From SFLA01 sp045595165 (GTDB lineage: Bacteria > Bacillota > Clostridia > Oscillospirales > CAG-382), in NCBI GenBank assembly GCA_045595165.1, contig JAZNZY010000039.1, forward strand, positions 1 to 22,273: a stretch of DNA of 22,273 nucleotides, read 5' to 3'. The position numbers and the translations under genes were made by a program. Each line of letters opens with the position of its first letter. Within the stretch, counting starts at the first letter, position 1. The notes under the pieces were generated by a model that saw nothing but the letters and a program-made list of their open reading frames with translations, searched no databases and had not been told where the DNA came from. This document shows, piece after piece, positions 6,445-14,486 of the stretch.

Positions 6445-6465
6445 ATCCGCATAAAGCGGATTTTT
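6443..6465 (+). terminator. Terminator of the 5734 membrane-protein gene
   Basis: The 8-bp stem AAATCCGC / GCGGATTT with loop ATAAA and a T-run overlaps the stop codon of the gene. It matches the hairpin on the gene's left side in its stem sequence. Confidence 0.9.
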
Positions 6466-6470
6466 ACCAT

Positions 6471-6502
6471 CATTCCTCATTCCTCATTTATCATTCATCA
6501 TT
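6471..6502 (-). repeat. Degenerate tandem heptamer array
   Basis: Four and a half 7-base units on the plus strand read CATTCCT, CATTCCT, CATTTAT, CATTCAT, CATT. On the minus strand the units fit ANNNATG, the same pattern as AACTATG in the left array, so the two arrays face in opposite directions around the cassette. Confidence 0.85.
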
Positions 6503-6536
6503 AAAAAAATCCTCCGATTTTATCGGAGGATTTTTT
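6503..6536 (-). terminator. Terminator of pnp (bidirectional)
   Basis: ATCCTCCGA (6509-6517) pairs perfectly with TCGGAGGAT (6523-6531), flanked by A and T runs that extend the stem. It lies 21 bases past the pnp stop on the minus strand and could also stop plus-strand transcription. Confidence 0.9.
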
Positions 6537-6556
6537 GTATATATTTTCGGTGCTTA

Positions 6557-8659
6557 TTAGTCTTCAACTATGGAGAGTGCGTCCTTGCGGGAGAAATTGA
6601 GTCTGCCCTTTTCGTCGATACCAAGGGACATAACCTTAATTTCATCGCCTACGGAAACAACATCCTCTACCTTTGCAACACGCTTTTTATCAAGCTTGCT
6701 GATATGAACCATACCTTCCTTACCGGGAGCGATCTCAACGAAAGCGCCTACGTTGGAAAGGATACGGGTTACTTTACCGATAAACAGATCGCCGGGTTCG
6801 GGATCGTTAACGATAGCGTTGATAATGTTAAGAGCCTTGTAGCCGTTTTCCTTATCAACCGCTGCGATAAATACGCTGCCGTCGTCCTCGATATCGATCT
6901 TTGCGCCGGTATCTGCGCAGATCTTCTGAATAACCTTACCGCCGGTACCGATAACCTCACGGATCTTATCTACGGGGATCTTAAGGGAGATCATCTTGGG
7001 AGCGTACTTGGAAACGTCATCTCTGGGAGCTGCGATGCAGGGGAGGATAACTTCGTCGATTATCTGGAAGCGTCCCTTGCGGGTAACTTCAAATGCGTTT
7101 TTGATAATTTCGGGGGTAAGACCGTCTATCTTAAGGTCCATCTGAATGGAGGTGATACCCTTCTTGGTACCTGCAACCTTAAAGTCCATATCGCCGAAGA
7201 AGTCTTCAAGACCCTGAATATCGATCATGGTCATCCACTTATCTTCATCGGTAATAAGACCGCAGGAAATACCTGCAACGGGTGCGGAAATGGGAACACC
7301 TGCGTCCATAAGAGCGAGGGTGGATCCGCATACGGATGCCTGGCTGGTAGAACCGTTGGAGGAAATTACCTCGGAAACCAGACGGATCGCGTAGGGGAAC
7401 TCTTCCTTGGAAGGAAGAACGGGTTCAAGAGAACGCTCTGCCAATGCGCCGTGGCCGATCTCGCGGCGTCCGGGGCTTCTTGCAGCCTTTGCTTCGCCTA
7501 CGGAATAGCCGGGCATATTGTAGTGGTGCATATATCTCTTTTCTTCTTCGTTATCAATACCGTCAAGAAGCTGTGCTTCTCTTACGGGAGCGAGGGTTGC
7601 GGTGGTGAGAACCTGAGTCTGACCTCTGGTAAACATACCTGAACCGTGGGTTCTGGGAAGTATTGCAACTTCTGCGGCGAGAGGACGGATCTCGTCCATT
7701 CTTCTGCCGTCAACACGCTTTTGCTCTTCCAGCAGCCAGCGGCGTACTATCTTCTTCTGAAGTTTGTACATACACTCGTTGATCATAGCGGTCCGGTCTG
7801 CATATTCTTCGCCAAGCTCTTCGAAAACTCTGTCGTAAATAGGCTTGAGAGCCGCGTCACGAACACGCTTATCGTCGGTATAAAGAGCTTTTTCAACGTC
7901 TGCGCCTACCATTGCCTCGATCTTATCGAAGAGATCGTGGTCAACGTCGCAGGACGGATAATCAAACTTGGGCTTGCCCACAGCTTCGCGGATGGACTGG
8001 ATGAAATCTATAAGGGGCTTGATGGCTTCGTGTGCCTTGAGGATAGCTTCCAACATAGTGTCGTCGTCAACTTCCTTTGCGCCCGCTTCGATCATAACAA
8101 CCTTTTCCTTGGTGCCTGCAACGGTGAGCTCAAGCTCGCTTCTGCTGCGCTGCTCCTCGGTGGGGTTAACTACTATTCTTCCGTCTACCAGACCCATGAA
8201 AACGCCTGCGATAGGACCGTTCCAGGGAATATCGGAAATGGTAAGTGCGATGGATGCACCCAGCATTGCTGCGATCTCGGGAGAATTATCGGGGTCAACA
8301 GACATAACGGTAAGGGACAGAACTACGTCGTTACGCAGATCCTTGGGGAAAAGGGGACGGATAGGTCTGTCAATAACTCTGGAGGTAAGGATAGCCTTTT
8401 CGCTGGGTCTGCCTTCTCTCTTAAGGAAGGAGCCGGGGATCTTACCAACGGAATAAAGTCTCTCTTCAAAATCTACGGAGAGGGGGAGGAAGTCGATACC
8501 GTCTCTGGGAGCGGCGGATGCGGTTGCGTTACAGAGAATTACGGTTTCGCCGTAGCGTACCAAACAAGAGCCGGAAGCCAGCTGTGCCATCTTACCGGTT
8601 TCTACTATCAATTCTCTTCCTGCGAGAGTTGTTTTAAACGTTCTGTAATTGGGAAACAT
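6557..8659 (-). CDS. pnp: Polyribonucleotide nucleotidyltransferase (PNPase)
   Basis: PNPase degrades RNA 3' to 5' by phosphorolysis and can add tails in reverse. At 700 residues it is full length. It has a first RNase PH-like domain from residue 1, a helical linker near residues 240-310, and a second catalytic PH domain near 315-540. That domain carries the catalytic aspartates around GDMDFKVAGT near residue 489. A KH domain with VIGTGGKVI near 565-575 and a C-terminal S1 domain from about 620 (FIGKVTRILSNVGAFVEI) follow. ATG at 8659 has AAAGGTG upstream. It follows rpsO as in most bacteria, but with a terminator between them and a 238-base gap. A weak promoter-like pair (TTAAAC, 17 bases, TATATT near 8685-8715) could serve it separately. 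Confidence 0.98.
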   Translation of the reverse strand: MFPNYRTFKTTLAGRELIVETGKMAQLASGSCLVRYGETVILCNATASAAPRDGIDFLPLSVDFEERLYSVGKIPGSFLKREGRPSEKAILTSRVIDRPIRPLFPKDLRNDVVLSLTVMSVDPDNSPEIAAMLGASIALTISDIPWNGPIAGVFMGLVDGRIVVNPTEEQRSRSELELTVAGTKEKVVMIEAGAKEVDDDTMLEAILKAHEAIKPLIDFIQSIREAVGKPKFDYPSCDVDHDLFDKIEAMVGADVEKALYTDDKRVRDAALKPIYDRVFEELGEEYADRTAMINECMYKLQKKIVRRWLLEEQKRVDGRRMDEIRPLAAEVAILPRTHGSGMFTRGQTQVLTTATLAPVREAQLLDGIDNEEEKRYMHHYNMPGYSVGEAKAARSPGRREIGHGALAERSLEPVLPSKEEFPYAIRLVSEVISSNGSTSQASVCGSTLALMDAGVPISAPVAGISCGLITDEDKWMTMIDIQGLEDFFGDMDFKVAGTKKGITSIQMDLKIDGLTPEIIKNAFEVTRKGRFQIIDEVILPCIAAPRDDVSKYAPKMISLKIPVDKIREVIGTGGKVIQKICADTGAKIDIEDDGSVFIAAVDKENGYKALNIINAIVNDPEPGDLFIGKVTRILSNVGAFVEIAPGKEGMVHISKLDKKRVAKVEDVVSVGDEIKVMSLGIDEKGRLNFSRKDALSIVED

Positions 8660-8797
8660 TGTTAAACTTCACCTTTCATTAAAATATATTTTTTCCAAGG
8701 CGTAGGTTTAACACTTAAAAACGTGCCGAAACAGCTTTTTTCGAAACATTTTTAACTGCTAAACCCTGACCTTGCGTTTTAGCGATTTAGTGGATTC

Positions 8798-8834
8798 CAA
8801 AAACAAAGGCGGGAGAAATGTGTACTCCCGCCTT
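8798..8834 (-). terminator. Terminator after rpsO
   Basis: AAGGCGGGAG (8806-8815) pairs perfectly over 10 bp with CTCCCGCCTT (8825-8834) around a 9-base loop. On the minus strand it is followed by TTTGTTTTT. It lies 65 bases beyond the rpsO stop and should reduce read-through into pnp. The remaining 8660-8797 spacer contains no gene I can see. Confidence 0.85.
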
Positions 8835-8898
8835 CGCGTTTTGCTTGGTTGATCCCCAACGAACACAATTTTGGCGGTGCGCTTTTAGGGGGTATAAA

Positions 8899-9165
8899 TT
8901 ACTTACGAAGACCGAGACGTGCAACGATGGAACGGTAACGCTCGATATCCTTCTTCTGCAGATAGTTAAGGTACTTTCTTCTCTTACCTACCATGATAAG
9001 CATACCTCTGCGGGAATGGTTATCCTTGGGGTTTACCTTAAGATGTGCGGTAAGCTCGCTGATTCTCTGAGTAAGAACTGCGATCTGAACCTCGGGAGAA
9101 CCGGTATCACCTTCGTGAACAGCGTACTCCTTGATGATCTGCTGCTTAAGATCCTTGTTGATCAT
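8899..9165 (-). CDS. rpsO: 30S ribosomal protein S15
   Basis: S15 is a primary 16S rRNA binder that organises the central domain and forms an intersubunit bridge. It has 88 residues, the usual length, with the family signature HEGDTGSPEVQIAVLTQRI (residues 17-35), then DNHSRRGM, and the C-terminus YRSIVARLGLRK. ATG at 9165 follows GGAGGTGAAAC. Its promoter lies at 9287-9315, and the roughly 115-base leader contains hairpins that may mediate the autoregulation known for S15 in other bacteria. Confidence 0.98.
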   Translation of the reverse strand: MINKDLKQQIIKEYAVHEGDTGSPEVQIAVLTQRISELTAHLKVNPKDNHSRRGMLIMVGKRRKYLNYLQKKDIERYRSIVARLGLRK

Positions 9166-9175
9166 GCTTGTTTCA

Positions 9176-9280
9176 CCTCCATAATTATTTGCCTACGGGC
9201 AAGACTGAGTAAAAGGTGTGTGAAAACGGCGGAAAACTACCGCCCTGTGCCCTCAAACCGAGCCTCCCCAATTTGGCATA
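9176..9280 (-). promoter_or_regulatory. rpsO 5' leader with hairpins (possible S15 autoregulation)
   Basis: The leader has two clear stems: GGCGG/CCGCC with a 7-base loop (9228-9244), and TTGCC-CGTA-GGCAA (9189-9202), the latter 8 bases upstream of the ribosome binding site. A G-rich segment upstream reads GGGGAGGCTCGG. S15 represses its own mRNA through structured leaders in several lineages, but I cannot match this one to a known class. The function is inferred. Confidence 0.4.
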
Positions 9281-9286
9281 CAACGA

Positions 9287-9315
9287 ATTCTACCACAAAA
9301 AAATGCATTTGTAAA
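9287..9315 (-). promoter_or_regulatory. Sigma-A promoter for rpsO
   Basis: On the minus strand TTTACA (9315-9310), 17 bases and TAGAAT (9292-9287) form a good promoter. It is back to back with the plus-strand promoter at 9353-9381, separated by 37 bases. Confidence 0.85.
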
Positions 9316-9352
9316 TAGTTTTTTTAAGTTTTTTTATTTTTTCTCGTTTTGC

Positions 9353-9381
9353 TTGATTTATTACTGTTTTAATGGTAAAAT
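9353..9381 (+). promoter_or_regulatory. Promoter for the WG-repeat protein gene
   Basis: TTGATT (9353-9358), a 17-base spacer and TAAAAT (9376-9381) lie 34 bases before the chosen ATG. The promoter diverges from that of rpsO. Confidence 0.75.
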
Positions 9382-9414
9382 TCTGTTGAAAGTGTTCCCT
9401 GAAAGGATTTGTTT

Positions 9415-10083
9415 ATGAAAAAATACGGTAATGCTGTTAAATATACGGCATTTTGCGCCGCCGCTGCCCTTTTTGCTCTTTTGGCGGTGTGGGCTGTAAA
9501 CGGCGGACTTTTAAGCTTTATTTCAAAGGATACCCCTTTGCGCGATGAATTTGAATACGAAACAGACGATAAGATATTGGAGGATCTGCTCAACGAGGGC
9601 GACGTTTCCGCGATTGAACAAAATGAATACGATATTTACGTTTCTTCTCTTCCCGATGTATCGGGCGAGGTGACCGATACTTATGTTCCCGGAGAGACCA
9701 TCCTCGCCGTGGACGAAAGCTTTGAAGACTTTTCGGAAACGATAAACGTTAAAATGCCTGCTCCCCAGCAGGAATACTCCATTCCTGCAGGGTACTCCTG
9801 CACCGGCGCGGAAGAGGGCGTACTTCTTCTCAACCGCGGCGGCAAATACGGGTATTTTCTGGAAGCGGGACGCTGGCTCACTCAGCCCGAATATGCGGAG
9901 GCATATGCTTTTTCCGGCGGAGTAGCTGTGGTAAAGCTGAATGGTAGATACGGTGTTGTGGATACGCAAGGCAATCTTATAATTCCCGCCGTGTTTGACG
10001 AAATAAGCGATATGGACGGAAGCGGCATAACCGCATATAAGCGTGGAAACGGTTATACCAGAATAGTTTTTATAAAAAAGTGA
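9415..10083 (+). CDS. Membrane-anchored WG-repeat protein
   Basis: The 222-residue protein has an N-terminal membrane anchor or uncleaved signal (about residues 9-30). An acidic linker to about residue 125 follows, and then a C-terminal part with WG (KWG) beta-repeats. One repeat runs around GGKYGYFLEAGRW and a second around NGRYGVVDTQGNLIIPAVFD, with a degenerate third at the end. WG repeats form beta-structures of uncertain, probably binding, function on bacterial surfaces. ATG at 9415 is preferred over TTG at 9409 because AAAGGA lies 7 bases before it. The gene has its own promoter and terminator, so it is a separate unit from the glycogen operon that follows, despite the shared direction. 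Confidence 0.8.
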   Translation: MKKYGNAVKYTAFCAAAALFALLAVWAVNGGLLSFISKDTPLRDEFEYETDDKILEDLLNEGDVSAIEQNEYDIYVSSLPDVSGEVTDTYVPGETILAVDESFEDFSETINVKMPAPQQEYSIPAGYSCTGAEEGVLLLNRGGKYGYFLEAGRWLTQPEYAEAYAFSGGVAVVKLNGRYGVVDTQGNLIIPAVFDEISDMDGSGITAYKRGNGYTRIVFIKK

Positions 10084-10098
10084 ACAATAAAGTCGAAG

Positions 10099-10121
10099 GG
10101 AGCGATAAACGCTCCTTTTTT
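10099..10121 (+). terminator. Terminator after the WG-repeat protein gene
   Basis: A GGAGCG/CGCTCC stem with loop ATAAA and six T residues lies 15 bases after the stop codon. It separates this gene from the glycogen promoter 26 bases further on. Confidence 0.9.
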
Positions 10122-10146
10122 CAGGCATAATTTGGCAAAAGAGCTA

Positions 10147-10175
10147 TTGAAATATCAAGTTTACTATGTTATAAT
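10147..10175 (+). promoter_or_regulatory. Promoter of the glycogen operon
   Basis: TTGAAA (10147-10152), 17 bases and TATAAT (10170-10175) precede glgB by about 40 bases. No other convincing promoter was seen before 21135, so this one probably drives all seven genes. No catabolite-response (cre) box was recognised around it. Confidence 0.85.
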
Positions 10176-10216
10176 AATGTAGATTATATATTCTTGTTTT
10201 GCAGGAGGGTTAAAAC

Positions 10217-12091
10217 GTGTCTCAAGCCGAGTATTTTTTTCATCAGGGCACAAACATCCGCGCTTACGATTATATGGGAGCCCACCGTCTTGAGGACGGG
10301 AGCGTGGTTTTCCGCGTCTGGGCACCGGGCGCAAAAGAAATATTTCTTTGCGGCGATCACAACGGCTGGGCAAAGGACACACCTCTTTCCCGCGAGAATA
10401 TAAGCGGAATATGGTCGGTTACTCTGCCTTCGTTTGAAGAGGGGACAAGATATAAATATCTGATTTGCGGAAATAACGGCGACCATCTTAAAGCAGATCC
10501 TTACGGTTTTTACGCTGAAACGGGTATGCAGACCGCCACTATCTTTCACACATTAAAGGATTTTGAGTGGACGGACGAAGAGTTTATAAAAACCAGAAAA
10601 ATATTTGCGGATTGCCGCGAATATGATGAAATGCCTTCCACTCCCGTAAATATATACGAGGTTCACCTGGGCTCGTGGATGAAAAAAGAGGACGGAAGCT
10701 ATCTGTCTTACCGCGAGGTGGCGGACAGATTGGCGCAGTACGCTTCGGATATGAACTACACCCACGTAGAGCTTATGCCCATAGCCGAGCATCCCTTTGA
10801 CGGCTCTTGGGGGTATCAGGTGTGCGGATATTACGCGCCTACCTCCCGCTTCGGAAGCCCCGAGGATTTTATGTATTTTGTAAACAAGCTCCATTCCGAG
10901 GGTATAGGCGTTATCCTGGACTGGGTTCCCGCACATTTTCCCAAGGACGAGCACGGACTGTACGAATTTGACGGAGGTCCGCTGTACGAATATTCCGATC
11001 CCACCCGTATGGAAAACCGCGGCTGGGGTACAAGATGCTTTGACGTGGGCAGAAACGAGGTAAGAAGCTTTCTCATCTCCAACGCCTGCTTCTGGCTGGA
11101 TAAATATCATATCGATGGCTTGCGTATAGATGCGGTCGCCTCCATGCTTTATCTGGATTATGACAGAAAAGCGGGGGAATGGCATCCCAACGCATACGGC
11201 GGCAATCAGAATCTTGAGGCGATATCCTTCTTTCAGCATTTGAACAAAGTGGTTTACGATAATTTCCCCGATCGGATGATGATCGCAGAGGAATCCACCG
11301 CTTTTCCCGACGTTACCAAGAGGCACGGACTGGGCTTTACCTTTAAATGGAATATGGGCTGGATGAACGATACTCTTTCTTATCTTCCCGTTGACCCTTA
11401 TTTCAGAAGCGGCAGCCACGGCAAGCTCACTTTCGCAATGATGTATAATTTTGCGGAGAATTACGTGCTTCCTCTCTCTCACGATGAGGTGGTGCATTGC
11501 AAGCATTCCATTATCGGAAGATGCTCCGGGGATTATTGGCAGCAGTTCGCAACCCTGCGGGCGTATTTCGCATATATGATGGCGCACCCCGGCAAAAAGC
11601 TTTCATTTATGGGCAACGATATAGCCCAGTTTGCCGAATGGGATTATAAAGGACAAATCGATTGGTTTTTGCTGGAGTACGAAAAGCACAGACAGTTCAA
11701 GGACTATATGCGTACTCTCAACGGAATTTACAAAGACACTCCCGCCTTGTGGGATCTTGACAGAGATTGGGGCGGATTTAATTGGACGGATGCGGATGCG
11801 AGAGATGAAAATATGCTTATCTTCTCACGTCTTTCCAAATTCGGCGAAAGAGTGTATGCAATAATCAATTTTTCAGCTTCTCCCCACGATAATCGGACCT
11901 TTGCCGTAGAGTCCGGCGGATATTATTCCGTTTTGCTTAATTCCGATTCCGAGGAATTCGGCGGATGCGGCTATATGAAAAAGAAAACCCTCCGCGCCCT
12001 TAAGGACGGAAACGGCGGGTATAAAATAACAGTATCAGTACCGCCGCTGGGCGCACTTTATATTAAAAAAAGGAGTGGGCAAAAGAAATGA
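10217..12091 (+). CDS. glgB: 1,4-alpha-glucan branching enzyme
   Basis: GlgB cuts alpha-1,4 chains and rejoins them as alpha-1,6 branches. The 624-residue protein lacks the extra N-terminal domain of the roughly 730-residue forms. A CBM48 domain covers about residues 25-110 (FRVWAPGAKEIFLCGDHNGW). The GH13 barrel follows, with EVHLGSW, Asp305 as nucleophile in GLRIDAVASMLY, Glu358 as acid/base in IAEEST, and Asp423 in LSHDEVVH. A C-terminal beta domain ends the protein. The start is GTG at 10217, with AGGAGGG 7 bases upstream. It is the first gene of the operon and overlaps glgC by 4 bases. Confidence 0.97.
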   Translation: MSQAEYFFHQGTNIRAYDYMGAHRLEDGSVVFRVWAPGAKEIFLCGDHNGWAKDTPLSRENISGIWSVTLPSFEEGTRYKYLICGNNGDHLKADPYGFYAETGMQTATIFHTLKDFEWTDEEFIKTRKIFADCREYDEMPSTPVNIYEVHLGSWMKKEDGSYLSYREVADRLAQYASDMNYTHVELMPIAEHPFDGSWGYQVCGYYAPTSRFGSPEDFMYFVNKLHSEGIGVILDWVPAHFPKDEHGLYEFDGGPLYEYSDPTRMENRGWGTRCFDVGRNEVRSFLISNACFWLDKYHIDGLRIDAVASMLYLDYDRKAGEWHPNAYGGNQNLEAISFFQHLNKVVYDNFPDRMMIAEESTAFPDVTKRHGLGFTFKWNMGWMNDTLSYLPVDPYFRSGSHGKLTFAMMYNFAENYVLPLSHDEVVHCKHSIIGRCSGDYWQQFATLRAYFAYMMAHPGKKLSFMGNDIAQFAEWDYKGQIDWFLLEYEKHRQFKDYMRTLNGIYKDTPALWDLDRDWGGFNWTDADARDENMLIFSRLSKFGERVYAIINFSASPHDNRTFAVESGGYYSVLLNSDSEEFGGCGYMKKKTLRALKDGNGGYKITVSVPPLGALYIKKRSGQKK

Positions 12092-13308
12092 TCAAAAGAA
12101 AAGAATGTGTGGCAATGTTGCTTGCAGGAGGACAGGGAAGCCGTCTGTACCTGCTTACGGAGCGTCTTGCCAAACCCGCAGTTCCCTTTGGCGGTAAGTA
12201 CCGCATTATCGATTTTCCCATATCAAACTGTATAAATTCCGGTATAGATACCGTGGGCGTGCTTACCCAGTATCAGCCCCTTGCGCTGAACGAATATATC
12301 GGCAACGGTCAGCCCTGGGATCTTGACCGTGTGTACGGTGGAGTTATGATGCTCCCCCCCTATCAGGGATTAAAGCGTGCGGACTGGTATAAAGGCACGG
12401 CAAACGCCATTTACCAGAATATGCAATTTATAGAAAAGTACGATCCCGAATACGTGCTTATCCTTTCCGGCGACCATATCTACCGTATGGATTACGCCAA
12501 GATGATCGCAGAGCACAAGCGCAATAATGCAGATTGCACTATCGCGGTTATCGACGTTCCTCTCGCAGAGGCAAGCCGTTTCGGCATTATGAGCGCGAAA
12601 GAGGATATGTCCATATACGATTTCGAGGAAAAACCCAAAAATCCCAAGAGCACCATGGCGTCTATGGGCGTTTACGTGTTCAGTAAGGAAAAGCTGTTCA
12701 GCTATCTTATCGCAGACGAGCAGGATGAAAACAGCGATAAGGACTTCGGCAAAAACGTTATTCCCGCAATGCTTAAGGCAGGGGAGAGAATGTTTGCATA
12801 CCGCTTTGAGGGATATTGGAAGGACGTTGGAACCGTATCCTCTCTCTGGGAAGCGAATATGGATCTTCTGGGTGATAATCCCGCGCTTGATCTTAACGAC
12901 GGCTCCTGGAGAATATACTCCAGAAGCAACGCTTATCCTCCTCATTACGTGGGCGAGAGCGCGGTTATAAAGAATTCTCAGATAACCGAGGGCTGTGAAA
13001 TTTACGGAACCGTTATAAATTCCGTTATCGGCGGCGGCGTAACTATTGCAAGAGGCGCCACCGTAAAGAACAGCGTTTTGTTCGATAACATAACCGTAAG
13101 CGAAGGCGCATCCGTTTATTATTCCATGGTGGATTCCGGCACGGTAGTGGGCAAAAATGCCACCGTGGGTAAGGACAAGGATAAAGACGGTCAGCTCACT
13201 CTGGTGGGCGGCGGTTTGAACATATTGCCAGGTGTTTCCGTTCCCGACGGGGGACTTGTTTCCGAAAAAACTCTCGCCGAGCTCGGCGGAGAGGGAGGTG
13301 CGAAATGA
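12088..13308 (+). CDS. glgC: Glucose-1-phosphate adenylyltransferase, catalytic subunit
   Basis: GlgC makes ADP-glucose from ATP and glucose 1-phosphate, the committed step of glycogen synthesis. In the 406-residue protein the nucleotide-binding start is intact (AGGQGSRL at residues 13-20, then AKPAVPFGGKYRIIDF). So are SGDHIYRMDY (Asp129 and Asp135, the region of the catalytic Asp) and FEEKPKNPK, the glucose-1-phosphate-binding segment. The C-terminal third has hexapeptide-type repeats forming a left-handed beta-helix. It overlaps glgB and glgD by 4 bases each, giving coupled translation. Pairing with GlgD suggests a heteromeric enzyme. Confidence 0.97.
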   Translation: MIKRKECVAMLLAGGQGSRLYLLTERLAKPAVPFGGKYRIIDFPISNCINSGIDTVGVLTQYQPLALNEYIGNGQPWDLDRVYGGVMMLPPYQGLKRADWYKGTANAIYQNMQFIEKYDPEYVLILSGDHIYRMDYAKMIAEHKRNNADCTIAVIDVPLAEASRFGIMSAKEDMSIYDFEEKPKNPKSTMASMGVYVFSKEKLFSYLIADEQDENSDKDFGKNVIPAMLKAGERMFAYRFEGYWKDVGTVSSLWEANMDLLGDNPALDLNDGSWRIYSRSNAYPPHYVGESAVIKNSQITEGCEIYGTVINSVIGGGVTIARGATVKNSVLFDNITVSEGASVYYSMVDSGTVVGKNATVGKDKDKDGQLTLVGGGLNILPGVSVPDGGLVSEKTLAELGGEGGAK

Positions 13309-14438
13309 ACGTACTCGGTATAATTTTCTCCAATATTCACGATGAAAACGTTGCAGACCTTACCCGTCTGCGCACAATGGCGTCCGTTCCCTTCGGATGC
13401 AGATACAGACTTATAGATTTCGCCCTTTCCAATATGGTCAACAGCGGTATATCCCGTGTGGGCGTTATCACTCATTATAACTATCAGTCCCTTATGGACC
13501 ATATCGGCTCCGGTAAAGACTGGGATCTTGCCCGCAGAAGCGGCGGTATACAGATACTTCCTCCTTACATAACCGCATTTGCTTCCTCCAGACCCGATGT
13601 ATATAATACCCGTCTTGAGGCACTTATGGGTATAGTTTCCTATATCCAGAATGCGAAGGAAGAATACGTTATACTCACGGATTGCGACGTTATCTGCAAT
13701 ATGGATTTTTCCGCAATTATTCAAAGACATATAGATACCGGCGCAGACTGCACCATCGCTACCAAGAAATCTTATCTGGTTACGAAAAGCGGTACCAGCA
13801 ACAACGTTGAATTGTTCTATGATGAAAACGGCAACGTTACCGATATCGCCGAGCACAATTCCGTTGATCCCGCATACTGCAACGTAAACCTTAATATTTA
13901 CGTTATGAACCGCAAGTATCTTGAGGAGATCGTTCTGGATTCCATTGCTCACGGCTACAAGAGCTTTACTAAGGACGTACTTGCCCGCCGTATCGGAAGA
14001 GATAAGATAAAAGCGTACGTTTGCGACGGATATTACGCTACTGTGGATTCTATGGCAGAGTATTTTGCTTGCAACATGGATCTGCTTAACCCCGGCACCC
14101 GCAGAGAGCTTTTCGGTGTAAAAGACAGACCTATATTTACCAAAGTACGTAACAGTGCGCCTACACAGTATAGCGATACGGCTGTTACCAAAAACTCCCT
14201 CATTGCTGACGGATGCGTTATCGAAGGTACTGTTGAAAACTGCATCCTCTTCCGCGGAGTAAAGATAGGCAGAGGAACTACCGTTAAGAATTCCATTCTT
14301 ATGCAGGATACCGTAGTAGGAGATAACGTATACCTGAATTGCGTTATTACTGATAAATCCGCCGTGGTTCGCGATGGACGCGTGCTTTCGGGCCACGAGA
14401 GCAAGCCTTATTTCATAGAAAAGAATCTCACGGTTTAA
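13305..14438 (+). CDS. glgD: GlgD, non-catalytic partner of ADP-glucose pyrophosphorylase
   Basis: GlgD is the paralogue found beside GlgC in Firmicutes. It is thought to raise GlgC activity in a mixed complex rather than to catalyse. The 377-residue protein shares the fold (SVPFGCRYRLIDFALSNMVN) and the C-terminal beta-helix. However, the glycine-rich ATP loop is replaced by FSNIHDENVADLTRLR, and the GDHIYRMDY motif of GlgC reads TDCDVICNMDF. These losses are visible directly and support an inactive subunit. It starts within the stop of glgC (4-base overlap) after GGGAGGTG. Confidence 0.94.
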   Translation: MNVLGIIFSNIHDENVADLTRLRTMASVPFGCRYRLIDFALSNMVNSGISRVGVITHYNYQSLMDHIGSGKDWDLARRSGGIQILPPYITAFASSRPDVYNTRLEALMGIVSYIQNAKEEYVILTDCDVICNMDFSAIIQRHIDTGADCTIATKKSYLVTKSGTSNNVELFYDENGNVTDIAEHNSVDPAYCNVNLNIYVMNRKYLEEIVLDSIAHGYKSFTKDVLARRIGRDKIKAYVCDGYYATVDSMAEYFACNMDLLNPGTRRELFGVKDRPIFTKVRNSAPTQYSDTAVTKNSLIADGCVIEGTVENCILFRGVKIGRGTTVKNSILMQDTVVGDNVYLNCVITDKSAVVRDGRVLSGHESKPYFIEKNLTV

Positions 14439-14486
14439 CATCAGAGTTCCGTTTACAACGATAAAAACAAAAAAAGGAGTAAAGCT

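Noticed and set aside
6704..8665. Two long plus-strand frames (312 and 339 codons) opposite pnp
   Set aside because: PNPase covers the whole region with intact domains. The antisense products are Cys/Gly-rich with no family resemblance.
9409..9411. TTG at 9409 as start of the WG-repeat protein
   Set aside because: It lies only one base after AAAGGA, while ATG at 9415 has a 7-base spacing.
10553..11587. A 344-codon minus-strand frame opposite glgB
   Set aside because: Antisense shadow of a clearly conserved enzyme, with no start signal or known domain.
13191..14441. A 416-codon open frame on the minus strand opposite glgD
   Set aside because: It mirrors glgD almost exactly, has no matching ribosome binding site or recognisable domain, and glgD is firmly identified and coupled to glgC. 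It arises from codon bias.
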